Source: Catenaria anguillulae PL171 (Eukaryota; Blastocladiomycota; Blastocladiomycetes; Blastocladiales; Catenariaceae). From it: a stretch of 64,000 nucleotides of DNA. This document shows positions 1 to 11,576 of this stretch, one piece after another. A program made the position numbers and the translations under genes. The notes under the pieces were generated by a model. The model had not been told where the DNA came from and did not search any database. It saw nothing but the letters and a program-made list of their open reading frames with translations. Position 1 is the stretch's first letter. The number at the start of each line of letters is the position of its first letter. The DNA is taken from NCBI GenBank assembly GCA_002102555.1, contig MCFL01000013.1, positions 62,001 to 126,000 on the forward strand, given 5' to 3'.

Positions 1-2204
1 ACGTCTTTCCTTGATACCGACCGGAGATGATGGACAGGCACGCAATGCGCCCGTGACTGCGCAACCATGTCAAAGTCAACTTCCTTGCGCGTCTCCCTCA
101 AATCACAATACGCCACCACGGCAAGTGCCATGTCGACGGGATCGCGCTGGACCGTCGTCGCCTCCATGTGCTCGCTCGTCGCTTGGCGAACATCAAGAGC
201 TTGTCTTTGACCAGCACGTCAGACGCACAGTCCGGTTCGGTTGCAAAGTACGCTTTGTGAGCTTCCATGATGGCTTGAATCCATGCTTCCGTGACCCACG
301 GCTGATTGTTGGACAGCAGAAACCGAAGCGAAATGGCGACTTTCGAGCGACGGCGGAGCTCATTGGTCGAGAGGCGCGGGCCGTCGTTGGTGTTTTGGAT
401 GTTGGCAACGTGGGAGCACGTGAAGTGTTGAGTGCGCCGGAAGTGGAAGCGGACGAGGGCGAACGCGTTGGTTGATCTGGTGGAAAGCGATGACTGGGTG
501 GAGGAAAAGCAGAGGAGAAGGAGGTTTGGGGACGAGCGAGTGGGCTAGAATGAGGAGTGGGGCCGAGCCGCAGGCATTTGGTTGAAGGTGAGGCGGGATT
601 GCGGAGTCAGCCGATGCAGGTCCTTGATCATGAAAATGCGGGTTGTTGAGCGATTTGGAAGACTCGTGAGCACTTGACACAGTTGTCAATGGAGAGGTGG
701 CCATCGGCAATGATCGGGCCGGCGGCGGCGTGAGTGAGGGTCGGTCTTCATTGAACTCGCTGCTGCTCAAATCGCTTTCGTAGCCATCAAGGCCCAGCAA
801 GCGGCGAGGTGGAGCATGGATCGAGGGTGCGGTGAGTGAAGAAGTGAGAGATCAGGCAGAGAGTCGGATCGCGGGACGAGAGATGAAGCAATACGAGGTG
901 CAGTCGATGATTCAATGTGAGGGGTGTGAGGGTTAGTAGTAGTGACTGAGGAGGCGGATCAATGGGTTTTGGTGCGGGTTGCAAAACGATCGGGCCTTGG
1001 GGTGATTGGACTCGCGGGGCAGGCGGTGTGAGTTGCGGTGGCGCAAGCGGGGATTCAACGCGCGGTGCAGGAGGAGAAAAATGCAGAGGCCGAAGAGGAG
1101 ATACGAAGTGAGGGCTGGCGAGGATGTTCCCGGCGGACAATCGCGGATGCCTTAATACGAGGCACCTCAGGGCTCAAGCTCTTGCCAGTCCTTTGACGCA
1201 CGCGGCGGTTCGCTACAGTCGACTCCGGGGATGCAGATCGCTTGTTGCGAGTTGGTGTGAACGTTGACGTGGATGAGGCATCCGGCCCAGTAGCTGCACG
1301 GGAAAGCAGGGACGAAGAAGGAGGCGGTGGAGTCGAAGGCGATAGGAAAATGATTTGTCTGCCAGTCGATGATGGAGCGGATGGACGGGGAGTACTGGGA
1401 GAATCAATAGCCTCAGAGCGTGGCATTGGTGGTTGCAGGCTGAGTCGAGCGGATTTGCGAGAGGGTTGAGTTATTGCGGCCGGCTCGTCCGTGGTCGCTT
1501 TGGCTGCGGCTGGCTCCAAGTAAAACTCTTCATATGGCTCCGACTTTGCGGCCCAATTCAAAACCCACGTCCATGCCGGGCGGTCCGGGCGACGATTCGG
1601 GTTCTTGAGGTCGGCCATAGTCACAGCAGGCGCTTGCAACATGGCCGGGTCCACTTCATCATCGCTGCTGGATCCGTCATCATGGTCGTCATCACTCTCG
1701 AACTCCTCGTCGCTCTTGTACAAATCGTTTGCGTCCGCTTCAGAGCCAATGACAGGACTCGCCCTGCGCCGAAGCACCAGCGGCGTCAACCGGTACTGAC
1801 ACAACTTGACCATGCGATTGCAGAGCATGTCCTCCTCGAAACGGGCACGAATCTCGGGGCCAGGCTCTGATCGTCGCTGCCAAACATGTCGGCAATGACG
1901 GCCATAAGTGGACGGCGCACCGCGTGGAAATGTCCCTGAGGGCCGCGCACAATGTAGTCGATCTTGCGGTCCTTGCGGATGGCTTTGGCTTGCGCGAGAA
2001 TGTCGGCAATGAGGGCGTCGAACTGGGAGAGTAGAGGTACGAGGGCAGGTGGACGCGGTGGAGTTGCGAGTACCTGTGCTTGGAAGCCCAGTAAAAGACA
2101 AGGTAGTTGACGACGAGGCCGCGGTTGAAGGCATGGTAGACGAGGGCACGTGGATGCGTGGTGGCGGTGGTGCCTTTGGTGTCGGGCATTGCCGATGAGG
2201 ACAT
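1..2204 (-). CDS. Hypothetical nuclear-looking protein, 3' end beyond the window
   Basis: I do not recognise the family. A coding signal runs on the minus strand from an ATG at 2204 (protein starts MSSSAMPDTKG) and leaves the window at position 1, so the C-terminus is missing. It includes a conserved-looking helical N-terminal part (LVYHAFNRGLVVNYLVFYW, then a segment with QFDALIADILAQAKAIRKDR), an acidic Asp/Ser tract near 1655-1720, a Ser/Pro-rich basic middle (about 1150-1450) and a final helical segment (AISLRFLLSNNQPWVTEAW) at about 200-400. The signal changes frame several times: near 2030-2080, where an intron is likely, near 1865, and near 181-184, where one added G would restore the frame. 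The acidic and basic tracts suggest a nuclear protein, but this is inference. Confidence 0.5.
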
Positions 2205-2851
2205 TGTCGGTGGCAGACTTCCCAGCATGATGACGGTATGGTTGATTGCTACAGTGAAGGTGCCTGAATGGCTGTTTCCAGTGATGCATTGCATTGGACG
2301 GAAATCATATGGCCTGTCCCCGCAGATGCACACATTGCATTGTGATCATGTTTCGTCCGCCGCTGCCAACTTGTGGAGTTGGATTGGAATCGACTCCGTC
2401 GCCGACGGTGCATGGGGCATGCCCGCGCAAGGCGCTACGGCTGTGACGGCAATTGCCTCAGGATTGGGATCGAGCCCGACTGACACTCGGGCCAATAGCT
2501 CACTGATACTTGGCCTGAAAGATTGATTTGTCGGTCGGGCATGTGAGACCTGAGCCAAGCAAAATGACTCACTCGTACTTTAGTTCAATTCGAAAGGTTG
2601 ACGAAAAAGTGACTCACTAGAAGTGATACAATGCGGGCTGAGCCTTGAGCCATCGACGTGGAAGAGAGCATCCGCAGCCGTCAAAGTAACCGAACCAATT
2701 CGATAAACTTGGACTGCAATAGAGTTCCCACGCCGCGTACAGTACAAGAGCCATTCAGATTCCCATAGCCTCGCTTTCGCTTTTGTTTTGTTCCCACACT
2801 CGCACTCCGAACTCACAATTCAATCAAAAACACAGAACCAACGCATTCACA
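2205..2851. other. Divergent intergenic region
   Basis: This separates the minus-strand unknown from the plus-strand NADAR gene and should hold both promoters. Two copies of TGACTCACT lie at 2565-2573 and 2610-2618 (see findings). I see no further gene. Confidence 0.5.
2565..2618. promoter_or_regulatory. Pair of TGACTCACT boxes
   Basis: Two identical 9-bp boxes at 2565-2573 and 2610-2618 contain TGACTCA, the consensus bound by Gcn4/AP-1-type bZIP factors. They sit in a divergent promoter. Function is inferred from the motif only. Confidence 0.35.
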
Positions 2852-3570
2852 ATGACTTCACTCCTTGATGACCTCCTCGCCGCCTTCCTGGTCTCAAACC
2901 CCACCTACCACCGGACATGCCCACGCCAGCGCACAAGCACCCAAAACTCGCCATCTCGCACACGGTCTACGCCTTTACCGGTCCCAGCCAATCGCTGCTC
3001 GATAACTGGTCACCCTGCACTCTGTCTATCCCAAACGCAAATGGGAAATGGGTCTATCACACATCGGAACACGTCATCTTTGCCATTGCCAAAGCCGGCT
3101 ACTTTTCCGACCAGTGGACACTGCACGAGGCGCTCGCGTCGCCGCCCGACATTGACCCAAAGACGTCCAAGGCCATTGGCCGGCGTGTCAACCACTTCAA
3201 TGCCACAAGTGGGCGTGTGACAGTTTGTGGATCAGCGACCTTGTCTGCTGCTGAAATGCTTGCAAAATCCAGAGTGGCCGCCGAGCTGCTGGCCACGGGC
3301 GACAGAAAGATATGTGAAGCGAGTCGCACGGACAAGATTTGGGGCATTGGGATGGATGCAAGGGACGTGGATGTGTTGCGGCCAAACAAGTGGAGGGGAA
3401 AGAACGAGTTGGGAAAGAGCTGGATGCGAGTCAGAGAGTACTTGAAGCATGGGATTGAGGAGGGCAGGTTTGAAGGCGGGATTGTGGAGGCCAACAAGGT
3501 CGAAATGTTTTTCAGTTGGTTCCAGTTGGGACAGACCAATGAATTGCAACAAAAAGAAACGACTGTTTGA
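2852..3570 (+). CDS. NADAR-domain protein (YbiA-like N-glycosidase family)
   Basis: The protein belongs to the NADAR/DUF1768 family, whose studied members (YbiA, RibX) are N-glycosidases acting on phosphorylated riboflavin intermediates or on ADP-ribosyl derivatives. Family hallmarks visible in order are LDNWSPC, a SEHVIFAIAKA block, a KAIGRRVNHF block, the segment ELLATGDRKICEASRTD followed by WGIGMD, and WRGKNELGKSWMRVR near the C-terminus. The body is open from 2917. I take the start at the ATG at 2852 (MTSLLDDLLAAFLVSNPTYHR), which is in another frame; one extra G in the GG at 2913-2914 would join them. Length, about 238 residues, suits a single NADAR domain. It is probably cytosolic, with no signal peptide or membrane segment. 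Confidence 0.82.
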
Positions 3571-3585
3571 ATAAACAAAACAGCT

Positions 3586-4765
3586 TCACGACAAGACATC
3601 TTCATCCTCGACTTTGATGGCATCCACCCTGCGTTGTCTTGCGGCCAATGCCTGCACCTCCTTGTCCCACTGTGCATCCACGTCGTCAATCAAGTCTTGT
3701 ACACGCGCAAAGTATTCATCCGCTTCAAACTTGAAGGCGCACTGGCCACCAAACTCTTGCCACAAGTCAACGATATCGAGCTCGGCCACCATTTGGTCTG
3801 AAGATGCAGTTGCATCAGTCGCCGGGGAAGGTGAGGGCGGTAATTCAATGGGTGGTGGAGTCGATTTGGACCGGCTGCTGCTGCCAAACAAGCCGCCCCA
3901 AGAAAACTTTGGCGACCCGGTGCCCGCACTATCGGTTGGTGACGCGACCCCTGACCCTGAAGGCGATGCCGACGGCATGTCGACGCGCTGTTGGATCTTT
4001 GCACCTTGTTCTTGCTTGACTTGCCCGCTGCTTCGACAAAGACAACCTTGGCTTTGTGACTGGATCCAAAAACGGGCTAATGGCCTTCCACACTGCACCA
4101 AAGAACCACGGCGCATTCACCAAATACGCGCGACTCAGCCGCTCTGGGTAATGCGCAGTCAACACGCTGACAAATTTGCGCTGCATGGAGGGTGACACAG
4201 AGTTGGCAAGCGACATGCCAGCGAAATCAATGACAAGCACGAGCTTTTCCACGCCCGGCGGCATGCGGCGAATGCACACTTCGAGCGTCCACAGTGTGTA
4301 CGCAAGCTGTAGGTCCTCGTTGGTTGAGTTTTCGTTGCGCGGAACCATGTACAGCACGGGCATACCCGTGCGCGAAAAGCCATGAGTGACGAGTTTGCCC
4401 GAGACGCCCTCGGAACGGATGCGGGAAAGCGGGATGCGGTGTGGAGCCGTTGCGTTGCGCCAGTCGAGCGTGGCCATGAGGCCCGAGAGGGCGGCGCGTG
4501 GGTCGCTGTTGTGCGCACGCAGGTAGCGCAAGATGCACGCGTCGTTGGCCCAGGCGCGGTCGGGTGGGGTCAGGGTGGGCAAGAGGTCAAGATCGAGCTT
4601 GACTTGTGCGAGGGCGGAGCGGTCGGTGTCTGAGAGGGTGTCGGGGTCAGTGAGGGCGGTTGGTGGTGGGAGTGCGAGACGCCGAGATTGAGACGCGTCA
4701 CCGCCTTGGTCACATTCGAGAATACGTTTGTGCGAGAGGGAGGGGGTCGTGACAAAGGCGGCCAT
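3586..4765 (-). CDS. CRAL-TRIO (Sec14-like) lipid-transfer protein
   Basis: A Sec14/CRAL-TRIO protein, expected to bind and exchange phosphatidylinositol or another lipid at membranes. From the ATG at 4765 the CRAL-TRIO N-terminal helices appear (ACILRYLRAHNSDPRAAL), then the lipid-binding domain with LVLVIDFAGMSLANS, YPERLSRAYLVNAPWFFGAVW and ISPFLDPVTK. After that the frame is lost: one extra base at the GG at 4050-4051 restores AKVVFVEAAG and a second at the CC at 4004-4005 leads into a Ser/Pro-rich linker and a helical acidic C-terminus ending at 3586. Both places are short G/C runs, so I treat them as consensus errors. A TATA box lies 63 bp upstream. It is convergent with the NADAR gene, only 15 bp apart. 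Confidence 0.8.
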
Positions 4766-5090
4766 GGTTTCAACATGTCATTTCTGTTACATGTGCGTTT
4801 TGCGCTCAATCTGTACAAGCCTTGCGTCTTTATATATGTTTGCTGGAACTGATCACGTCGAGTGTCTCTTCTCTTCTTCTCTTCTCAGCGTGCAGTTACG
4901 AACACTCAGGTCGGTGCCGATCTCTGACTTGACCGATCAGATCGGCGGCCCCACCCACACCCATGTGCTTTCCATTGTGGTCAGAAACGAAAAGGAATTA
5001 TGAAGTACATAATGACCCTTATGACATGTACATTCACAAGACAATACCACAAACTATCAGCAATTAGCAATTTTGAAGTGACTCAATAAA
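4766..5090. other. Divergent promoter region
   Basis: It lies between the Sec14-like gene (minus) and the helical-repeat gene (plus). It holds a TATA box on the minus strand at 4828-4836 and no gene. Confidence 0.5.
4828..4836 (-). promoter_or_regulatory. TATA box of the Sec14-like gene
   Basis: The minus strand reads TATATAAAG, 63 bp upstream of the ATG at 4765. Spacing and sequence fit a core promoter TATA element. Confidence 0.45.
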
Positions 5091-6636
5091 ATGAACAAGA
5101 TTCGAATTCGCAGCTTCCACAAGTTTTCGCTGTCCAAGCTGATTCAGCGTGCCCACCAGAAAATCACCTCCGACCCAGACGAGCCCCAAAAACTTTATAC
5201 CCGCCTCACCCAGGACTTTCGCTCGCAGCTCAACAAGCGCTCAGAGGCACACTATTCCCATAACATTGCCGCCACCGTCGCCAAGCTCCACCTTTCCGAC
5301 CACCGCCACGTCCGCCTCGTCAACCTGCTCTCCAAATCAAAGTCCCCTCCTCTGCCCCCTGCTTCTTCTTCTTCTTCTTCTTCCTCACTCCCCGTCCTCG
5401 ACCATCCGCTTCTCCCTCCGCACACTCTGTTACCGCAAACACAAACCCTCCTCCCTGACCTCTACGCTGCTCTCGACCACGTCCCCGAGGCGGACCCATC
5501 CGACTATGCCCTCGCCATCCTCCTCACCAACCAGCACGCGCCATCCCGCCACCTCGCACTGTGCGAGTGCAAAGACATCTACTCGCTCTACCTTGCCCGC
5601 CACCCGACCCTTGCACCCGACCTCGACGATGCACTCGACCCGCTCACCCAACTCGTCCGCACCTACCTGGTCCACGGCCAAATCTCGGATGCACTCGCCT
5701 TGATTAACCCCCTGATTGCTTCACCCGAGTTTTCCACATGGCTCAACAACGCTCCTCGACCTCGTTCGTCTTCCGATGCAACCACACCACCCTCTCGCTA
5801 CGCATCCGCCCTGCACCTCTTTGCGCAAGCCATGGCTGGCCTCAGGCTGCACAACGACCTCGACTCGGCCGCCCGTTTGTTTCGCACCGCACAACGCCTC
5901 CTCTGTATGGACTTGTACTTTCCCTTTGAGCCGCGCCCGCCTTACACTTGTCAGCCCGCACCGCTCACGGACCAATCGGCATCATCCAACATTTGGCCGC
6001 CACTCTCGACGCAGACCGCGTGCGCGCCATTTGGCAGGCCGCATCGGCCACCAGCGACGTGCGCCGCCCAGGGATCAAACTGCACTTGTCTCCGCGCGCG
6101 TGGGCCACATGTGGCACGTGCTCACGCTGGGCGGATATCCAAAGGACGGGTACCGTGTGCTTATGGAGCGCATGGTTGTTGGCGACAAGTTGGATGCGCG
6201 CGTGGCAGGCAGCGTGATGACCGAGTTGTTTTCCAGCCGTCAACTGGGACCAGCAAGACGAGGCAGAGCATGTGGCCATGCTCACGCTGGACCGAATCAT
6301 GGCAAATGGCCCAACCTGCGGCTCGCGGATCAAGTATGGGTCGCCGTGTTTCATGCCTTGCCAACCTTGACACACTTGGGTTCCAACGACCATGTGGGTG
6401 CAAGTAAATGGTGGGTCCCATTGTCTAAAATGGCATCGGTTCGTGACCCAACACGCGCCGTGCGGCATACCCAACAGCAACACCCTTTGCCGCCCCTGAC
6501 GACCATCACGTATTTGGAACAAGTCGTCAATCTGTATGCGGCATACCTGTCGCGCACCCCCAGTGCGAGTCCGGCGGCAAGTGTGGCCAGTGCATTTGTG
6601 GATTGTGTGTGCAAGCACATGGCAGACGAGCGATAG
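5091..6636 (+). CDS. Hypothetical alpha-helical repeat protein, possibly mitochondrial PPR-like
   Basis: No confident family. The N-terminus (MNKIRIRSFHKFSLSKLIQR) is basic and amphipathic, as in mitochondrial presequences. A Ser-run linker at 5360-5390 is followed by helix-turn-helix pairs (LVRTYLVHGQISDALALI, LHLFAQAMAGLRLHNDLDSAARLFRTAQRL in pieces) whose spacing resembles PPR/TPR motifs. The first frame is coherent to about 5945; continuing coding signal then appears in a second frame (HLAATLDADRVRAIWQAA) and a third (MWHVLTLGGYPKDGYRVLME), up to a stop at 6636. The shifts near 5945 and 6100 look like missing bases or unrecognised introns. It could be an organelle RNA-binding protein; that is inference. 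Confidence 0.45.
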
Positions 6637-7026
6637 CCGAGGATCAGGTGCGCGAGTGGTGCCAGCGTGGTTGACAGGCAGGGAGAGTGACCGCGTGATG
6701 GGGTGGATTCGGGCAAGGAGGAACGATAGCGGCACCGTTGAGGCGAGTCAGAGTGAGAGTTGTATCGCTGGTGTGGCTCATCAAGTAGCCCCGGCATATG
6801 CAGGTTGAAAGCCGTCTGTCTGTTTCCATACATGTACTGGCACTTGGCCATTGAAATTGAAATCGACTCGGAACGTGCACATGGTAAAGTCAGATCGTCG
6901 TGCATCAATGACAACTCAAAAATGGAATGGTGAAAATGATGCCATGCCATTCTGCATGATAAGCATGGCCAGGCACTCTGCGCACTCTTGACTCGCCACA
7001 CAATCCCCATATTCCTACGACGCACA
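6637..7026. other. Intergenic region
   Basis: 390 bp between two plus-strand genes. I see no gene, repeat or clear promoter motif. Confidence 0.4.
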
Positions 7027-9178
7027 ATGCATGCAGCGCTGACTCTGGCCCGCCGCCTTCCGTGCCGCGCCGGCCCCATGTTGACGATGGCTCGGCTCGG
7101 CCTCGGCGCCTCCCGCTCAACACTGATCCGCTCGTCCATGCCCATGCCCATTGCTGTGACGGCTAACCGTCGATCCGCGGCCGCCGTACTACCCAGCTTC
7201 AGCCGCAGATTCGCCTCCACCGACGCTCCTGCCGCCGCCGAGACTGCGGCTCCCACCCAGCCGGAGGCTGAAGCCGCCGCTGCCGCTGCACCCTCAACAA
7301 GCGCGCTGCCGATTCGTGACCAGCTGTCGTCAACACTGCGTCACCTGTTGGAATTCAAGTCGCAGCTTCCTGCCGACATTCATCTGCGCCTATCGTCGGC
7401 CGTGGCGTCGGGCGGGTACTCGACCGGCTCGGCTCCACTCAAGATCCTTGTTGTGGCCGATCGCCACGTTGGCCGCGGCGCACTCATCAATACGCTGTTG
7501 CAGTACCCACAGGGAAAAGCCGTCATCAACGAGACGTGGGGCACTGAGGTGTACGATGTCATTACCCTGGCAAAGGGGGACGTGTTCAAGGAGGAGACGG
7601 TCGAGGCCAATGTCAGGCACATCAAGGTGCCGAGTGCTGCCGTCGAGGGGACAGAGTGGACCATTGTGCCACGTACGCTTTGTTCTTTGTTGTGAATCCC
7701 CATAACATTGGTGACCATTGGGCTAACCGCGACTATCATCAATAGCACTTTCAACCAACTGGCCACACCTGCCCGCCTACCTCACCACACACGACTTGGT
7801 TCTCTTCATCACTGACACCCCGCGCCACCTGTCAACCCCGCTCGAATCTTTGCTGGCCGCCACTTTGCGCGCATCTGGACACCCTGTCTTCGTGGTTGTC
7901 AACGGCACGGACTACCTTGCGCAACCGCAACTCGAACTGCCTCTCATTCTCTCATCGATCCAATCGCGCGCCGGCCCCACCACACCCATTTTCCCGACAT
8001 CCACGCGCCGTGCCTCACTCGCGCAATACCTCGGCACGCCCACGTCGGCCGACGACGACCAAGCTTCGGGCGTGCCCGCGCTTGCCCTCGCTATCCAGTC
8101 GACGGCCGCCAACGCAATCACGCGGCAGCAAGTGCAGCGCCTCGCCACGCTCGCGGCCGCTTCGCGCGCACTCGATCATCTCGACGCTCAGGTCGCACAA
8201 GCGTACGCCACGCTCGATGCCCTCGACAAGCAATTTGCCGCCTCGGTGACGGCCAAGATCATCAGCGAACAAACACGCTTGCTGGAAGACTTTCACGCGC
8301 GCGACTTGCGTAAAGTACACGAGGCAATTGCGCGCGTGGCCGCAAGTGTGCGCGAGTTTTTCGACAATGTCCCCTTTTGGCGCTTGTTTTGGGCAGCCGA
8401 CGGACTGAGTGCCGATTTGAAGCACTCGCTGCGCGCACACGTGCTGAGCGAGGCAGAAAGTCGCATGGCGACGGCCGCGGGAAGGTTGGGCGAAGGGTTG
8501 CGGTACACGTGGATGGATTTGGAGCGCAGTGTGGAGGCCATGCGCACTCATGTCCAATTGAAGGAGGGCATCGAGGACCAAGGTAACAAGGCAGAGGAGC
8601 CAGCAAACGAGCCTGTGGCGGCCGCCATGCGCAGCTTGCTCGACCGCGTCGCGACCGTGTGCAAGCAGGATGCCGCCACCATTGCGCACGTCGACAGCTT
8701 TGCCCTGTCTAATGTGGTTTGGCGGTACCGCGCCCAGTACGAGGCAGGTGACCACTTGCAGCACGTCCGGTCCACGGCCGAACATTTGGTATTGCGGACC
8801 GGGTCCATTGTGGCCCTGGCTTGGGTCGCCGCACTCACGGGCATGGCTAACCACCTTGTGGATCCGGCCATTGGTGCTGCTTTGGGTTTTGGTGCGTCAG
8901 GTGCGGCCCTCGAGGCCATGCGTCGCGGATGGGCAAAGTTTGAGGACGGGTATTTGCAGACGATTGCGGGGGTCGAGGAGGGCATGTCCAAGGATCTCAA
9001 GGACGAGTATCATCGCCTGGTGCACGACAAGTTGACAGTGCCCATGAGCAATTTGGTGGATTTGTACGAGTTGGCGAGTAAAGAGCAGAGGAGGGAGGTG
9101 GATGAGGCCAAGCGCCAGATTGCAAAGGTCAGAAAGGAGGTGGAGCAGGTTCGGGAACGGGTTGTGCGCGGCGAATAA
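7027..9178 (+). CDS. Mitochondrial dynamin-like protein with degenerate P-loop (Mmc1-like)
   Basis: A 692-residue protein in two exons (7027-7672, 7746-9178; 73-nt GT-AG intron). The Arg/Ser/Ala-rich, acid-poor first 65 residues form a typical mitochondrial presequence. A segment with KILVVADRHVGRGALINTLL resembles the G1 region of dynamin-like GTPases (LIN-T-LL), but the canonical GxxxxGKS/T lysine is absent, so GTPase activity is doubtful. The middle and C-terminal half are long helices (KIISEQTRLLEDFHARDLRK and a charged coiled coil at the end), with a hydrophobic Gly/Ala-rich segment near residues 540-580 that could insert in a membrane. The layout recalls the fungal mitochondrial protein Mmc1, which I name only as a candidate. 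No frameshift is needed. Confidence 0.6.
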
Positions 9179-9325
9179 GGAAAGGGTGAACAATGAGAAG
9201 GATGGTCATATTCAACCTAGCAAAGTTTTTGTGTTTTCGTGCTATTGTATTGATCACGGCGGCACAATTGGTTATATCATGCGCATGTATTTCTTTTTTG
9301 TGTTGATCCAGAAAATATGGTTGCA

Positions 9326-10256
9326 TCAACGACGACGCTCTTGCTCGCCATCTGCATCGTCAAACTGACCCTCTTCCCCACCAGCATGGTCGCCATTGGC
9401 TGTCGCATTCTCGAGCATGGTCTCAAACCGCGCCAGGTTTGCCTGCCCTTGCTCCGACAAGTCCATGTCCATGGCGTGGGTGCCGCCCCCGGCCATCATG
9501 GCCATCATCATGTCCACGTCCATGTCGTCCTCCTCACCGTCTTCATCTTGGCCCGCTGGGTCCGGGTGCATGGAGGCGCACATGGACATTGCAGAGAACA
9601 AATCATCAACTGTTCGACACACAAACCGAGCAAAAGTCAGCAAACGCTCAAAGGATTGACATCAACTCGCAGCATAAAAAAATACCTTGGGTGTTGTCCA
9701 CGGGAACAATGGTCAACTCTGAAAACGCCTCGTCGTCCTCATCCTCATCGCCATCCTGGGCGGTGCCATTGACATCCACACCCAGAGCCGCCTCTGCCCC
9801 AACCACCACCGCGGCAACTCCCCTGGCAATCTCCCTCTTTACGTCCACAGCCAACTGACAATACACACTCTTTGAGTTACCCGCATCCTGATCCGAGGCA
9901 GACGCAACTGCATGCATGACCACGGCGCGGTAATCCAGCGCAAAACCGACCTGCTTGCCCGCATGCCAATAGTACACGCGTGTGTTGGCCACGGTGAGCT
10001 CGCCGCCAGTCAGCGGCAAGTGCGGGACCACAGGTGACAGCGTCAGGGAGCACGGGCCGGACCATTGTGGGATGGCAAGCGTGGCCGGGTCGACCGAGGG
10101 GTCCGAGCGGGTGGTTGCGGGCAGGAACGTGGGTGCAAGGCGAGACAGCAGGGTGATGGTGGGTTGGTCAGAGGATTCTTGGTGGTCGGCTGCGCGTGGG
10201 TCCGTGTCGTTGCCGTCGAGGGCACGTTTGGCCGGGTTGGAAGTAGAAGCGTTCAT
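9326..10256 (-). CDS. CLNS1A: pICln methylosome subunit
   Basis: Homologue of pICln (Voldacs domain), the chaperone that holds Sm proteins for the PRMT5 methylosome during snRNP assembly. Two exons, 10256-9686 and 9609-9326, flank a 76-nt intron and give 284 residues. The PH-like domain shows the hallmark run ELTVANTRVYYW followed by GFALDYRAVVMHA, then SVYCQL, an acidic loop with EDEDDEAFSELTIVP, VDNTQVDDLFSAMS across the splice junction, and the CASMHPDP block. A Met/Gly/Asp-rich acidic tail follows, as is usual in the family. It shares a 269-bp divergent promoter region with the RRM gene. Confidence 0.88.
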
Positions 10257-10525
10257 TGTGAATAAGTATTGTTGAGCAGTCCTGCGGCCGCGTGGAGAGA
10301 GAGAGAAGAGTTCGTCTCGCCAGGATAAAGGTCTGGTCGAAGGCACAAGGGCACCCGTCACTGGAAGGCACGTGACACACGCACGCACTTTTGTCGCGTC
10401 GCTCTCTGTCCTGTCCGCACACCCCGTCCAATCGAGAATGGCCAGCCATTGCTGATGAGTGACGAGCTCCTGGTCGATATCGCATGCATACACCCCAAGA
10501 AATCATTTAAATTACCAATTCCACC

Positions 10526-11398
10526 ATGTCCGCCCAGGTTTGCATTGCTGTCTGCCTCTCATGTACCGTGCACCGTACCCGGGCAGTGAATCCCTGACCA
10601 CTCTCTTCCTGGCTTCGTCTACAGCACCAACACACCGACTCGCCCATCTTGTTTGTGGGCCAATTGCCGTTTACCTCGACGCAAGAGGACCTTTACACGC
10701 TCTTCTCCGAGTACGGGTCCGTGATTGGCGTGCGCATGTCGCGCAAGTCCATGCGTCGCGAAGGCAAGTTTGCACACTTGTTCACGGGTGTTGCCCACGT
10801 CGAGTACGACTCGCCTGCGACTGCCGCCGCCGCCCTTGCCAAGCTCAAGGGCCTCGAGTACAAGGGCCGCGTCCTGCGTGCCGACCTTGCTGCTCCGCGC
10901 CAGGGCGCGTCCGAGCCCGTTGCGCGCCCGCCCACCAGCAAGCCCTCCGACACTTTGTTTGTGGCCAACTTGCCCTACAAGTATGACTCGAGCATGGTTG
11001 AGGCCGTGTTCAAGACAACCCCCGGGTACATCAAGGTGCGTGCGCCCGAGGAGGGCGTCGAGAAGGGATGGGCCTATGTGCAGTACGAGAGCGTGGAAAC
11101 CGCTGTGGCGGCCGTTGGCAAGCTCAATGGCCAGTTTTTCAAGAGCCGGGCCATGCGGTTGGACTATGCAAACTCGACAAACACCACCGTGGTCAAGAGC
11201 AACGCGGGCAAGGAGGCCAAGGTCCCTGTGCACGAGAAGAAGGCCAAGGTGGAGGTGCCCGAGGTCAAGCAAGGAGGAAACAAGAAGGCCAAGCGGTCGG
11301 CCGACGAGGCTAAAGTGGATGAGGATGTGCAAGAGGACAAGACAGCCAATAAGAAGCAAAAGCGGGGCAAGAAGGCCAAGGCCGTGGCCGAGGAGTAG
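10526..11398 (+). CDS. Protein with two RNA-recognition motifs
   Basis: 261 residues. A 12-nt first exon (MSAQ, 10526-10537) is joined over an 87-nt intron to 10625-11398. RRM1 begins with ILFVGQLPFTST (RNP2) and has GVAHVEYDSP at the RNP1 position. RRM2 begins with DTLFVANLPYKYD and contains KGWAYVQYES (RNP1). The C-terminal 75 residues are Lys-rich (KKAKVEVPEVKQ, NKKQKRGKKAK), suggesting nuclear or nucleolar targeting and non-specific RNA binding. The initiator is chosen because the exon phases agree and no ATG starts the second exon. Specific function is unknown. It converges on SCO1, 178 bp away. Confidence 0.82.
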
Positions 11399-11576
11399 GG
11401 GTTGGATGATTTAGAGCATTTTGTTCCTGTTGCTGTTGTACATACCAATCAATCACTGTTAGTTTCTTTTGCATTGGGATGTGTATATATGTATGTACTA
11501 AATGATGAAGCATGAATTCAAATATGCTCCAATTCTGATTGCAATCGAGTGAAGAAGTAGAAGCCGAGACCTGCCT

